DNA of 64,000 bases from Bacteroides reticulotermitis JCM 10512 (GTDB lineage: Bacteria; Bacteroidota; Bacteroidia; Bacteroidales; Bacteroidaceae). The stretch is from assembly GCF_000517545.1 (NCBI RefSeq), contig NZ_BAIV01000020.1:1-64000 (forward strand), in the 5' to 3' direction. Positions 37,464 to 46,835 of this stretch are shown in pieces. The position numbers and the translations under genes were made by a program. Below the pieces are notes generated by a model. The model had not been told where the DNA came from, searched no databases, and saw only the letters and a list, made by a program, of their open reading frames with translations. How positions within the stretch are numbered: position 1 is the stretch's first letter; the number at the start of each line of letters is the position of its first letter.

Positions 37464-39970
37464 ATGAAACAGTCTGCATATATAAGTATTCTCTTGTTCG
37501 CATCACTTCTGTTTTTCCCTTTGGGGCTTCTTGCTGATGTGCAACTTCCTTCAATCATCTCGGATAATATGGTTTTGCAGCAGAATGCGAAAGTACGTGT
37601 TTGGGGGAAAGCTCGTCCGGGAGAGAAAATCACATTAAAATCTTCGTGGGAACGTAAAAAACACAAAGTCACAGCTTCTGAAGGAGGCCGTTGGGAAGTG
37701 TTTATGCAAACTCCGTCGGCTGTGGCCAACCAGACGCTGACTTTAAAAGGAGATAACGAAATTATTATCCGTAACATACTCGTCGGTGAAGTTTGGTTAT
37801 GCAGCGGACAATCGAACATGGAATTTCCGGTAGCCAAAAATCCGGCTACGAAATGGAAAACTGGTATGCTAAACGAAGCCGAAGAAATGAAGGATGCCGA
37901 CTATCCCCAGATTCGTCTCTTTCATGTAGAACATCAGTTATCAGCCGGAGTGGAAGCGGAAGATTGCAAAGGGGAGTGCTGGTATGCACACCCGAAAACT
38001 TAAAAGACTTTTCAGCAGTAGGCTTCGTCTTCGGACGCCGTCTTTATAAGGAACTGAATATGCCGGTCGGTCTGATCCAGTCCACCTGGGGTGGAACGCA
38101 CGCCGAATCATGGACACGTATGAATGTAATGGAGAATAATCCGCTTTATGCCGATGTAATGGCGGAGTTTGCGCAGAAGGATGTGAATAAAACCCCTGCT
38201 ACGCTGTGGAACGGAATGATTGCTCCTTTACGTGGATATACTTTGAAAGGAACAATCTGGTATCAGGGAGAATCCAATTCAATTCGTTATGAGAAGTATC
38301 AGGAGGTGTTTATGAATCTGATAAACAGTTGGCGTACAGAGTGGAACCAGCCGGATATGCCTTTCTACTTCGTACAGATTGCTCCTCATTACAAGCAGCC
38401 TGCCGGTATACGGGAAGCGCAGCTGAAAACATGGCAAAGTAATTTAGATAATATAGGTATGGTAGTTGTGACGGATGCAGCCGATTCTACGGATATACAC
38501 CCGCGCAACAAGGTAGTCCCGGGCGAGCGATTGGCAGCTTGGGCGTTAGTGAAACAATATGGTAAAGAGATGATTTGTTCAGGTCCGCTGTATAAGTCGA
38601 TGGAGATAGCGAACGGAAAAGTTACGCTGACATTTGACTATGCGGCAGGCGGCCTTCGAACTTCTGGTGATGAGCCTGTGAAAGGATTCTTTATAGCGGG
38701 TGCAGATGCTCGCTTCTATCCTGCTACGGCACTCATCACTGGGAGCACGTTGGTTCTGTCATCCCCTCAGGTTGTTTCCCCGGTAGCTGTGCGCTATGGA
38801 TACGGCACCTTTTTCCGTACGAACCTATATAATAAGGAAGGATTTCCGGCAGTCCCGTTCCGCACCGATACATTTGCGGCAGATACTTACTATCGTCTGT
38901 TTGCTGATTCGGAAATGCGACGTTTCCCCGAAGCGTGGCAATTGGATCACGGAAAGCGGCTGTTTTTTGGATATGCGCAGGGCGTAGGGTGCTGTGCCAT
39001 GTTGCGCCTGTGGAAACAGACCGGTGAGAAACGCTATTTCGACTATGTGGAAAAGTGGGCTGACTCCTTGATCAATGAGAAAGGGCAGATTCACCTTTAC
39101 GCAAAGGAAACTTATAACTTGGATTATATCAACTCCGGTAAAGTGTTATTCGACCTTTATCGCGAAACTCATAAAGAAAAGTATCGCTTGGCGATGGACG
39201 ATCTGATCGATCAACTCAAGAAGCAGCCGCGAACAGCCGACGGTGGCTTTTGGCACAAGAAGATATACAATCGTCAGATGTGGCTGGATGGCTTGTACAT
39301 GGCTTCTCCGTTTATGGCACAATATGGCGTGGAGTTCAATCAGCCGCAATGGATCGATGAAGCCGTACGTCAGTTTAGACTCTGTCACCTGCATACGTAT
39401 GATGCTAAAACAGGTCTTTATCATCATGCTTGGAACGAAGATAAGAGCGAGCGTTGGGCCGATCCGGTAACGGGACACTCACCTAACTTCTGGGGACGTA
39501 GCATTGGTTGGTGGTTTATGGCGTTGGTTGATGCGCTTGACTATATCCCTCAAAACCATTCAGGATATGCCGATATGGTTAGCTGGATCAACGGCTTGGC
39601 GGAAGCACTTCCTAAGTATCAGGATAAAAACGGGTTGTGGTATCAGGTTATCGATCAGCCCGATCGCGAGGGAAACTTCCCCGAAGCTTCCGTTACCGCT
39701 CAATGCATGTATGCCTATGCGAAAGCTGTCAACAAGGGATATATTGATGCAAAATATCGCGCTGTAGCCGAAAAAGCGTTCAAAGGGATCTCGGATAAAC
39801 TACTAGTTCGCAATGTCGACGGTACATTGACGCTGACTAGATGTTGCCAGGTGGGCGGATTGGGAGGAAAACCCTACCGCGATGGAAGTTTCGAATATTA
39901 CATTGGCGAGAAGATGCGCGACAACGACGCAAAAGCTACCGGCCATTCATTATGGGATGTTTGGAATTAG
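37464..39970 (+). CDS. SGNH esterase fused to GH105; frameshifted
   Basis: About 835 residues, with a signal peptide ending at LLADV. Residues 25 to about 465 are a sialate-O-acetylesterase-like SGNH esterase: SGQSNMEFPV with the nucleophile Ser117, WYQGESN, and the Asp-His pair in DAADSTDIHPRNK. From about residue 467 a full GH105 barrel follows (WLDGLYMASPFMAQYG, FWGRSIGWWFMALVDALD, GLWYQVIDQPDREGN). The frame is lost near 37981; GGG read as GG explains it, giving ECWVCTPENLKDFSAVGF. The fusion would remove O-acetyl groups from galacturonate and then the unsaturated end residue of RG-I oligosaccharides. It starts the third enzyme group, 44 bp before a GH28 gene. Confidence 0.9.
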
Positions 39971-40014
39971 GGAAATAATAGGTATTCAATTATAAGAACA
40001 TAATCGTTTTAATT

Positions 40015-41448
40015 ATGAGTAAATGTGTGTGTATAGCTTTCTTTTTTGCGTCTCTGGCATTAGGAATTACTGCCCAAACTTTAAATATCCCGGATTTTCC
40101 TTGGATGAAGGAGGTTGGTGCAAAAACATTTCCGGTTCAGCCTGTAGAGTATAATGTAAATGACTTTGGCGCTTTGGGAGATGCTGTACAAATGAATACG
40201 GAAGCCATTCAAAAAGCGATTGATGCGGCCGAACAAGCAGGAGGCGGAACGGTTACTTTCAATCCGGGGGCTTATCTTACCGGTTCTATTTTCTTAGGTA
40301 ATAATGTCAACCTGAATATTCCCAAGGGAACTACGCTTTTAGGTTCTCAGAATCTCGAAGATTATAAGCGTATCGATACTCGTGTTGCTGGTGTAGAAAT
40401 GAAATGGCCCGCTGCTTTAATTAATGTTTTGGGGAAGAAGAACTCCGCTATTTCCGGCAATGGAGTTATTAACGGGCGAGGCAAAGTCTTTTGGGATAAA
40501 TACTACGCAATGCGCAAAGAGTATAACCCCAAAGGATTGCGTTGGATTGTCGATTATGATTGTGAACGTCCGCGCGGAATTTTGATTGAAAGCTGTGAGA
40601 ATGTAACCGTACAGGATATTGTTTTGTATCAACCGGGTTTTTGGAGCCTTCACATCTTATATAGTAAATACATCACTGTAGATGGAGTTATTATTAGCAA
40701 TAATATAGAAGGGCGGGGTCCGAGCACCGATGGAATCGATATTGATTCTTCGGAATACATCTTGGTTCAAAACTCAAACATAAATTGCAATGATGATAAC
40801 TTCTGTTTGAAGGCCGGACGTGATAGTGACGGACTTCGGGTGAATCGTCCTTGCCAGTATGTTGTGATCCGCGATTGTATTGCCGGGCATGGGGATGGAT
40901 TATTCACTTGTGGCAGCGAAACATCGGGAAGTATCCGCAACATCGTTGCTTACAACATGAAAGGTGTGGGAACGAAATATGGACTCCGCTTCAAAAGTAC
41001 CTGTCAACGTGGTGGGGTAATAGAAAACATCTATCTGTCTAACATCGAGATGATCAATGTGCGCGATCCTTTTGTCGTAGACATGGATTGGCATCCGGCT
41101 TATAGCAATTCTTTATTGCCGAAGGGATATAATAAGAATACGATTCCTGCTCACTGGACGAAGATGCTGACTCCCGTAGATCCGAAGCAGGGCACTCCTA
41201 AGTTTCGTAATATCTATTTGAACAATGTGTCGGCTGTTAATGCAGAGACTTGTGTGAAAGTGACCGGTTTGAAAGAGAGTACACTTGATACCTTCCGGTT
41301 TGAAAATGTTCGTTTCAACGGTAAGAAAGCGGGTAAAATCGTTTGGGCGAAAGATTGGGAAATGACTGACTTTCTGGTAAAAGCCTCAAGCCAGTTGCAT
41401 ATGGAGAATAATCAGAATGTACAAATGTATAATAAGAAAGTAGAATGA
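40015..41448 (+). CDS. GH28 polygalacturonase-family enzyme (rhamnogalacturonan hydrolase type)
   Basis: Intact, 477 residues, with a signal peptide ending at ITAQT. It is a right-handed beta-helix of GH28. The catalytic motifs are STDGIDID (Asp239), CNDDNFCLKAG (Asp260 and Asp261), AGHGDG (His292) and GLRFKS in place of the usual RIK. The first motif is NTDG in classical polygalacturonases; the changes point away from plain homogalacturonan and fit the enzymes acting on RG-I or unsaturated oligogalacturonides. Its stop codon overlaps the next start by four bases (ATGA), showing translational coupling with the GH105 gene. Confidence 0.9.
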   Translation: MSKCVCIAFFFASLALGITAQTLNIPDFPWMKEVGAKTFPVQPVEYNVNDFGALGDAVQMNTEAIQKAIDAAEQAGGGTVTFNPGAYLTGSIFLGNNVNLNIPKGTTLLGSQNLEDYKRIDTRVAGVEMKWPAALINVLGKKNSAISGNGVINGRGKVFWDKYYAMRKEYNPKGLRWIVDYDCERPRGILIESCENVTVQDIVLYQPGFWSLHILYSKYITVDGVIISNNIEGRGPSTDGIDIDSSEYILVQNSNINCNDDNFCLKAGRDSDGLRVNRPCQYVVIRDCIAGHGDGLFTCGSETSGSIRNIVAYNMKGVGTKYGLRFKSTCQRGGVIENIYLSNIEMINVRDPFVVDMDWHPAYSNSLLPKGYNKNTIPAHWTKMLTPVDPKQGTPKFRNIYLNNVSAVNAETCVKVTGLKESTLDTFRFENVRFNGKKAGKIVWAKDWEMTDFLVKASSQLHMENNQNVQMYNKKVE

Positions 41449-42757
41449 TGAAACGATTAAATATTCTTCAAGTATTGGCAGTCGTTGCCAGCTTGTCGAG
41501 CTTCTCCGTGCAGGCTCAGACAAAAATGAGTGCAGAAGATGCTGCCGTTAAGATTGCTGATCGAATTTTGAGTCATACAACTTATGATTTCAAAGATACG
41601 AAAACAGGGAAAATATATCCCTCAGTGAAGAATATACCTTTCTCCATGGATGTAAAAGTCAATTGCAAGTATAACAATTGGCATTACACCAATGGCGTTA
41701 CCCATATTGCTTTGATGGAACTTGCCGATAAGCTCGGTAATAAGAAGTATGAAAGCTATGTGCAGAAGAATATGGACTTTGTTTTCAATGAAGGAAACCT
41801 GGACTTCTTCCGCAAACAATATGACGAGGCTTTCAAAAAAGGAGGATGGAATGCTGTTCGTAGCCATAGCTGGCATATGATTTTCCGGGGAAAGCGTTTG
41901 GACGATAACGGGCCGATGGGTGCCAGCCTGATTGAGCTGCAAATGAAACACCCTGATAAAGCGTATTTAAGCTACATCAATGAGACGGCAGCACATCTAA
42001 ATGATGGAGAACCTCGTTTGGATGATGGAACCATTGCTCGTATCTGCCACACGTAAATACGATTTGGGCGGATGACGCTTTCATGGCTATTTCTTTTCTC
42101 GCCCGTATGGGGACCTTGACCGGTGAGGATAAGTACTTTACGGATGCTGCTATACAAGTGCTCAATTACACCAAGTATTTATGGTGTGCGGAAAAGAATA
42201 TTTATTACCACTGTTATCACACAGATAATAATGAGCACGGTGTAGCTCATTGGAGTCGTGCCAATGGTTGGGTATTCATGGCACAAGCCGATTTGTTGAG
42301 CCGGATGCCTAAGAATCATCCGATGCGTGAAGCGGTTCTTGAAAACTTCCGCAAGCAAGCAAGTGGTGTAGCTCGCTATCAGGGCAAAAATGGCTTGTGG
42401 CATCAACTACTGGATAAAGAAGATTCGTATGAGGAGATTACTGGGACTGCCATGTTCGTTTTCGGAATGGCTCGTGGGGTGAAAGAAGGATGGTTGAATC
42501 CGGATTTTATCTATGTCGCCTGGCAAGGATTATCCGGTATGATGACTAAAATTACAGATAACGGTGATGTTTCTGCCATTTGTGTGGGTACAGGAATTAT
42601 GCCTTCTACGACTTACTATTATCGTCGTCCGACACAGTCCAATGACCCTATGGGCGAAGGCCCGGTATTGCGGGCGTTAGTCGAAATGATGGATGCTCCT
42701 AAGTACACCGAGATTAAAGCAGAAGAGCAATACGATAAGATCGGACCGGGTCTTTAA
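41445..42757 (+). CDS. GH105 unsaturated rhamnogalacturonyl hydrolase (second); frameshifted
   Basis: About 437 residues. The start overlaps the GH28 stop (ATGA); a second ATG follows immediately. The signal peptide ends at VQAQT. The frame is lost near 42047, where CCC was probably read as CC; restoring it gives ARICPHVNTIWADDAFMAIS, the expected region of the catalytic Asp. Other GH105 motifs are HWSRANGWVFMAQADLL and GLWHQLLDKEDSYEEITGTA. It is the third GH105 domain of the window, so each enzyme group carries its own hydrolase for unsaturated ends, perhaps with different chain-length or acetylation preference. Confidence 0.9.
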
Positions 42758-42856
42758 TTGTATGTTTATTTTATAACGTTTGATTGTAATTGGTATGTGC
42801 GTATTTCTCTACAAATGGAGTTTGTTAGTGAGTTGAAGATAAAAGCGTGTTGATTC

Positions 42857-42892
42857 GCCATGTTGGTTTTGGGCAAGGCCATGGTTGGTTTT
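42857..42892 (+). promoter_or_regulatory. Candidate activator site before the PL1 operon, 21-bp direct repeat
   Basis: GCCATGTTGGTTTT at 42857 is repeated as GCCATGGTTGGTTTTT at 42878, exactly 21 bp apart. An imperfect -7 box, TAAATTTA at 42942-42949, lies 50 bp further on, the same distance as between the repeats at 37297-37369 and their promoter. The rest of the 235-bp gap shows no gene. Confidence 0.4.
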
Positions 42893-42992
42893 TAACACTG
42901 GTAGTTATCGTTGGAGAATAGGCCTAAATACCGTTTTATAGTAAATTTAGAAAACCAATGTTTAATTAAATAATGCCCATATTTAGAAGTAT

Positions 42993-44534
42993 ATGAAAAA
43001 CATTTTCTTATCTATTTGCAAGAAAGCTGGAATCTTATTGATCCCTTGCTTATCGGTTGCTACTTTGTTTGCCTGTGTAGACAAAAGTGGTGAGAGTGAT
43101 TTAAATCCGGTTCCTCCCACCAATTTGGCGGACGGTTCAGACGGAGTTGATAATAGCGGTGGAAACAGTGGTGGAACTGGCTTCCCTATTTTTGAAGGTG
43201 GGGGCGTACTAGCTTTCCCTTATGCCGAAGGTTATGGACGTAATGCTACTGGTGGACGTGGTGGTGAGATCTATCACGTGACAAACCTCAACGATAGTGG
43301 TGAAGGATCATTTCGTGATGCTGTCAGTAAATCCTATCGTGTGATTGTATTTGATGTGTCGGGTATCATCAAACTGAGCTCAAGCCCGATCGTATTGAAA
43401 AGTAATCAAACAATTTTGGGACATACTGCTCCCGGTGACGGAGTGGTGCTCTACGGTGGCCGAATCTCTGCCTCTGGTGCTTCCAACTTGATTGTGCGTT
43501 ACTTACGCGTTCGTATGGGCGCTGCTTTTTCCGGAGATTCTGATGCTATGGGGATTGCGAATGGTAGTAACATGATTTTCGACCACTGCTCGATTACATG
43601 GGGAAAGGATGAAAACTTCTCTATCAATCCGGATGGAAAGGGTACACGCCCTAAAGATATCACGATTCAGAATTCGATCATTGGTCAGGGATTACAGAAT
43701 CACTCTTGTGGTGGTTTGATTCAAACGAACACCGATGAAGGAATTACGATTTATCGTAACCTCTATATTGATAATAAGACTCGTAACCCCAAAGTGAAAG
43801 GCTTGAATCAGTTTGTTAACAATGTAGTGTACAACTGGGGAAGCGGTGCAGCTTATAACATGGGTGGAGACTCATCGGGCTCATCGGAAACGGCTATTGA
43901 AGATAACTACTTTATTGTAGGGCTTTGCAATAACTGGCAGAATGTAGCACAGGTTGACGGAAGTATTAAGGTAGAGAATGTACCCATGAATCCTGCTCGT
44001 CCATTTACGGGAGGTAATGCGGATTTTAGCACCTATTGCGTTGGTAACTATTATGATAAAGATAAAGACGGAGTCTTGAACGGGGTGGAAATTACGGAAG
44101 CGAATTGGGCTGAACATTGTAGTGGTGCACCTAATTTTCTAGCTGCCCGTGCCTCTGCTCATCCCGTTATCAAAGAACATATGAATGCTACCGATGCATA
44201 TAACTGGATCGTGAAGAGCGTAGGAGCTGTTCTCCCCGTACGTGATGAAGTAGATGCATTCTTAATTGATGAGTTGACCTCTTTGGGAACAAAAGGTACG
44301 ATTATTCAAAAAGAAACAGATAAAACCCAATTCCCTCTAGGTGGCCCCGGTACTATTAAAACCGGAACAAAACTTTTGGATACGGATAATGATGGTATGC
44401 CTGATGTATTTGAAGACACATGGGGATTGGATAAGAATGATCCTTCCGATGCACTGAAGAAGGCGTCCAACGGATGGACAAACCTTGAGAACTATGCTTT
44501 CTCGCTCGAGTATCCGGCAAAGTATGTTAAGTAA
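42993..44534 (+). CDS. PL1-family pectate lyase, lipoprotein
   Basis: Intact, 513 residues. The lipobox is LFAC with Cys28, followed by a Gly/Asn/Ser-rich linker of about 30 residues, so the enzyme is probably displayed on the cell surface. Pectate lyase PL1 features are FPYAEGYGRNATGGRGGEIY, the calcium-site region FDHCSITWGKDENF and the catalytic-arginine region TRNPKVKGLNQFVNNVVYNW. A C-terminal segment with DTDNDGMPDVFEDTWGLD is a dockerin-like or thrombospondin-type calcium motif. It would cut homogalacturonan stretches linked to RG-I. It opens the operon of import cassette 2; the next gene begins 36 bp downstream. Confidence 0.92.
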   Translation: MKNIFLSICKKAGILLIPCLSVATLFACVDKSGESDLNPVPPTNLADGSDGVDNSGGNSGGTGFPIFEGGGVLAFPYAEGYGRNATGGRGGEIYHVTNLNDSGEGSFRDAVSKSYRVIVFDVSGIIKLSSSPIVLKSNQTILGHTAPGDGVVLYGGRISASGASNLIVRYLRVRMGAAFSGDSDAMGIANGSNMIFDHCSITWGKDENFSINPDGKGTRPKDITIQNSIIGQGLQNHSCGGLIQTNTDEGITIYRNLYIDNKTRNPKVKGLNQFVNNVVYNWGSGAAYNMGGDSSGSSETAIEDNYFIVGLCNNWQNVAQVDGSIKVENVPMNPARPFTGGNADFSTYCVGNYYDKDKDGVLNGVEITEANWAEHCSGAPNFLAARASAHPVIKEHMNATDAYNWIVKSVGAVLPVRDEVDAFLIDELTSLGTKGTIIQKETDKTQFPLGGPGTIKTGTKLLDTDNDGMPDVFEDTWGLDKNDPSDALKKASNGWTNLENYAFSLEYPAKYVK

Positions 44535-44570
44535 GAATTTAATTCTTTGTAAAATAAATATTTAATCAAC

Positions 44571-46820
44571 ATGAAAGACATCAAGTTTATTAGAAAAATG
44601 TGGTGGCTATTGTTTGCTCCGCTATTCTTGCTCGCTTGCGAAGACAAGATGACGGAGCATTATGAGGTGCCGGACTGGGTAGCAGGGAGTGCTTGGGAAG
44701 TACTGCAAGAGAAAGGTGGTTATTCCATCTTCCTGCACGGAGTAGAATTGGCAGGATATAAATCCATTATGGATGGAAGAAGTATCCTGACTATCATGGC
44801 CCCGGACGATGACGCCTTCAAGGTATATTTGCAAGCGCATGGGTATAGTAGTATCGACGAAATAAATGCAGAGGAACTGAAAAAACTGATCGGGTTCCAT
44901 TTGCTTTATTATTCGTACAATACGGATAAACTGATCAATTTCCGTCCCGAGGGAGACTTGGCTTCGGAAGAGAATAAAAATAAAGAAGCGGGTCTGTACT
45001 ATAAGTTTCGTACGCATAGTGCCAGTTCTCCCAGTACGGAAATTGACCGTAAGACCGGAAAGCATATTACGGTATATCACCTGGAACGTTTTTTACCGGT
45101 GTTCTCGTATCGCTATTGGCAAACCAAAGCGATTGATGCTAAATCGAATTATGAGTATTTCTATCCCAATTCTACATGGTCGGGAGAGAACGGATTCAAT
45201 GTATCCAACGCTTCAGTGCAGGAATATGGTATCACCGCTAACAATGGATATATCTACAAAATTGACCGTGTATTAGAGCCGTTAGAAACGATCTATACTG
45301 TCTTGGAAGACCACGACGAATATTCTGTATTCCGTGATTTGTATGATTCTTACAGTGAGTACGCGTACGACCAAACGCTTTCGAATGATTATGGGGCTAC
45401 CATCGGTGTAGACTCTCTCTATTTACATAGTCACGGAACTTCACTGCCTCCTATAGCCATGGAGTGGCCGACATCGTCTTATCAGGCGGTAAAAACGCTA
45501 GCTTCTGTTTCTTATAGTGTATTTGCTCCAAGCAATAAAGCTTTGAATAATTTCTTTGAAACGTATTGGGCGAAGGGCAATTATGAATCGTTGGAGGATG
45601 TGGATAAGTTGGCTATGAAGCACTTACTCTTCCAGTTTGTAAATGTTGGCTTAGCTGTTTTTCCTGATCAAATAAAAAATGGTACGGTGAAAAATCAATA
45701 CGGCGTGCCTTTCAACTTCGATCCTAATAAAGTAAAAGATCGGGTTATGTGCGTAAATGGAACTTTCTACGGCTTGGATGAAATGACAAATCCTCCTCTG
45801 TTTGGTTCTGTAATGGGCCCGGCTTTCCGTGATAAAGACCGTCTGGCTTATCTGTATGCTTTAGATGGCTCTAATATGCTGAACTCCTACGCTTCGACCG
45901 AAGCTAGTTACACGATGCTGATTCCGTCCGATGAGGAAATGACCGAAGGGGAATTTACGCTGAATTATTATGAGGACGGAAACGTATTGCAAAGAGAAAC
46001 CGAAAACGGATGGTCTGACATCGGTTCATCTGCATTGCAGCAACTTGTACAAACTCACACATTGGGTAGTGAGAAAAATCTAAAGGCAACTGGCTCGCAT
46101 GTGTATACATCACAGCTAAGCTTCAACTACTGGTTCCTGAAAGATGGTAAACTTACTTGTAACGCTTGGTACAATCAAGTGCTAGAACCTGATTATAATG
46201 GCAATCCTTTCGTGGAATTGACAGAGCTGACAGATGATGGGAAGAAATGGACAAACGGACGATCTTACGCTTATGGGAATACGAATGGATTGATAAGCTT
46301 GGATGAAACGAATGGTTTGGAGCAAAAGCTGGCAATTAACAGCGACTCCCGTTATCCTTATTTCGCTTTTGTGCAATTGCTCAAGAAAGCCAATATGGTG
46401 AGCGGTGAAAGTATTTCCGGTTTGTTCGGCGGACGTTTTATTGTGTTTATTCCTACCGAAGCTGCCATTAAGACAGCCTTGGCAAATAATGCTATTCCGG
46501 GAATCACAAACGGTGCATTGAGCAGTAGCGGAATTACCGGTACAATCAATCTAGCTACACTTCAGAATTATCTGCGTTCTTATTTCATCAGTAGAACGAC
46601 CAATGTGTTTACTGATTATCCCTATATAGGTTCGAATTTTAAGAATGCTGTCTATCAGACGCTCAATCCTGAAGTGAAAATGACTTATACTGATACCGGA
46701 AGCTCGTTGAATGTAAAATTGAACAACAGCAATAAAGTAGGAACGGTGACTTCCGATTACAACTATTTCCCGTTTGCTTTCAGTGACGGTTGTTTCCATT
46801 TTATTGATTCTACCTTTTGA
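44571..46820 (+). CDS. Fasciclin-domain surface lipoprotein (cassette 2, first)
   Basis: Intact, 749 residues, and a useful guide for the broken gene at 185. The lipobox is LLAC with Cys23, followed by acidic residues (EDKMTEHYEVPDWV). FAS1 modules are seen at about residues 40-120 (ILTIMAPDDDAFKVYL), 240-400 (YSVFAPSNKALNNFF), 420-570 (SYTMLIPSDEEM) and 600-745 (FIVFIPTEAAIKTAL), so there are about four. It is followed by a SusC gene 15 bp later. The WLEGPIY-like start seen in the gene at 185 appears here as WVAGSAWEVL. A glycan-binding or structural role at the surface is inferred from position only. Confidence 0.88.
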   Translation: MKDIKFIRKMWWLLFAPLFLLACEDKMTEHYEVPDWVAGSAWEVLQEKGGYSIFLHGVELAGYKSIMDGRSILTIMAPDDDAFKVYLQAHGYSSIDEINAEELKKLIGFHLLYYSYNTDKLINFRPEGDLASEENKNKEAGLYYKFRTHSASSPSTEIDRKTGKHITVYHLERFLPVFSYRYWQTKAIDAKSNYEYFYPNSTWSGENGFNVSNASVQEYGITANNGYIYKIDRVLEPLETIYTVLEDHDEYSVFRDLYDSYSEYAYDQTLSNDYGATIGVDSLYLHSHGTSLPPIAMEWPTSSYQAVKTLASVSYSVFAPSNKALNNFFETYWAKGNYESLEDVDKLAMKHLLFQFVNVGLAVFPDQIKNGTVKNQYGVPFNFDPNKVKDRVMCVNGTFYGLDEMTNPPLFGSVMGPAFRDKDRLAYLYALDGSNMLNSYASTEASYTMLIPSDEEMTEGEFTLNYYEDGNVLQRETENGWSDIGSSALQQLVQTHTLGSEKNLKATGSHVYTSQLSFNYWFLKDGKLTCNAWYNQVLEPDYNGNPFVELTELTDDGKKWTNGRSYAYGNTNGLISLDETNGLEQKLAINSDSRYPYFAFVQLLKKANMVSGESISGLFGGRFIVFIPTEAAIKTALANNAIPGITNGALSSSGITGTINLATLQNYLRSYFISRTTNVFTDYPYIGSNFKNAVYQTLNPEVKMTYTDTGSSLNVKLNNSNKVGTVTSDYNYFPFAFSDGCFHFIDSTF

Positions 46821-46835
46821 TAAACCGAATTTAAT

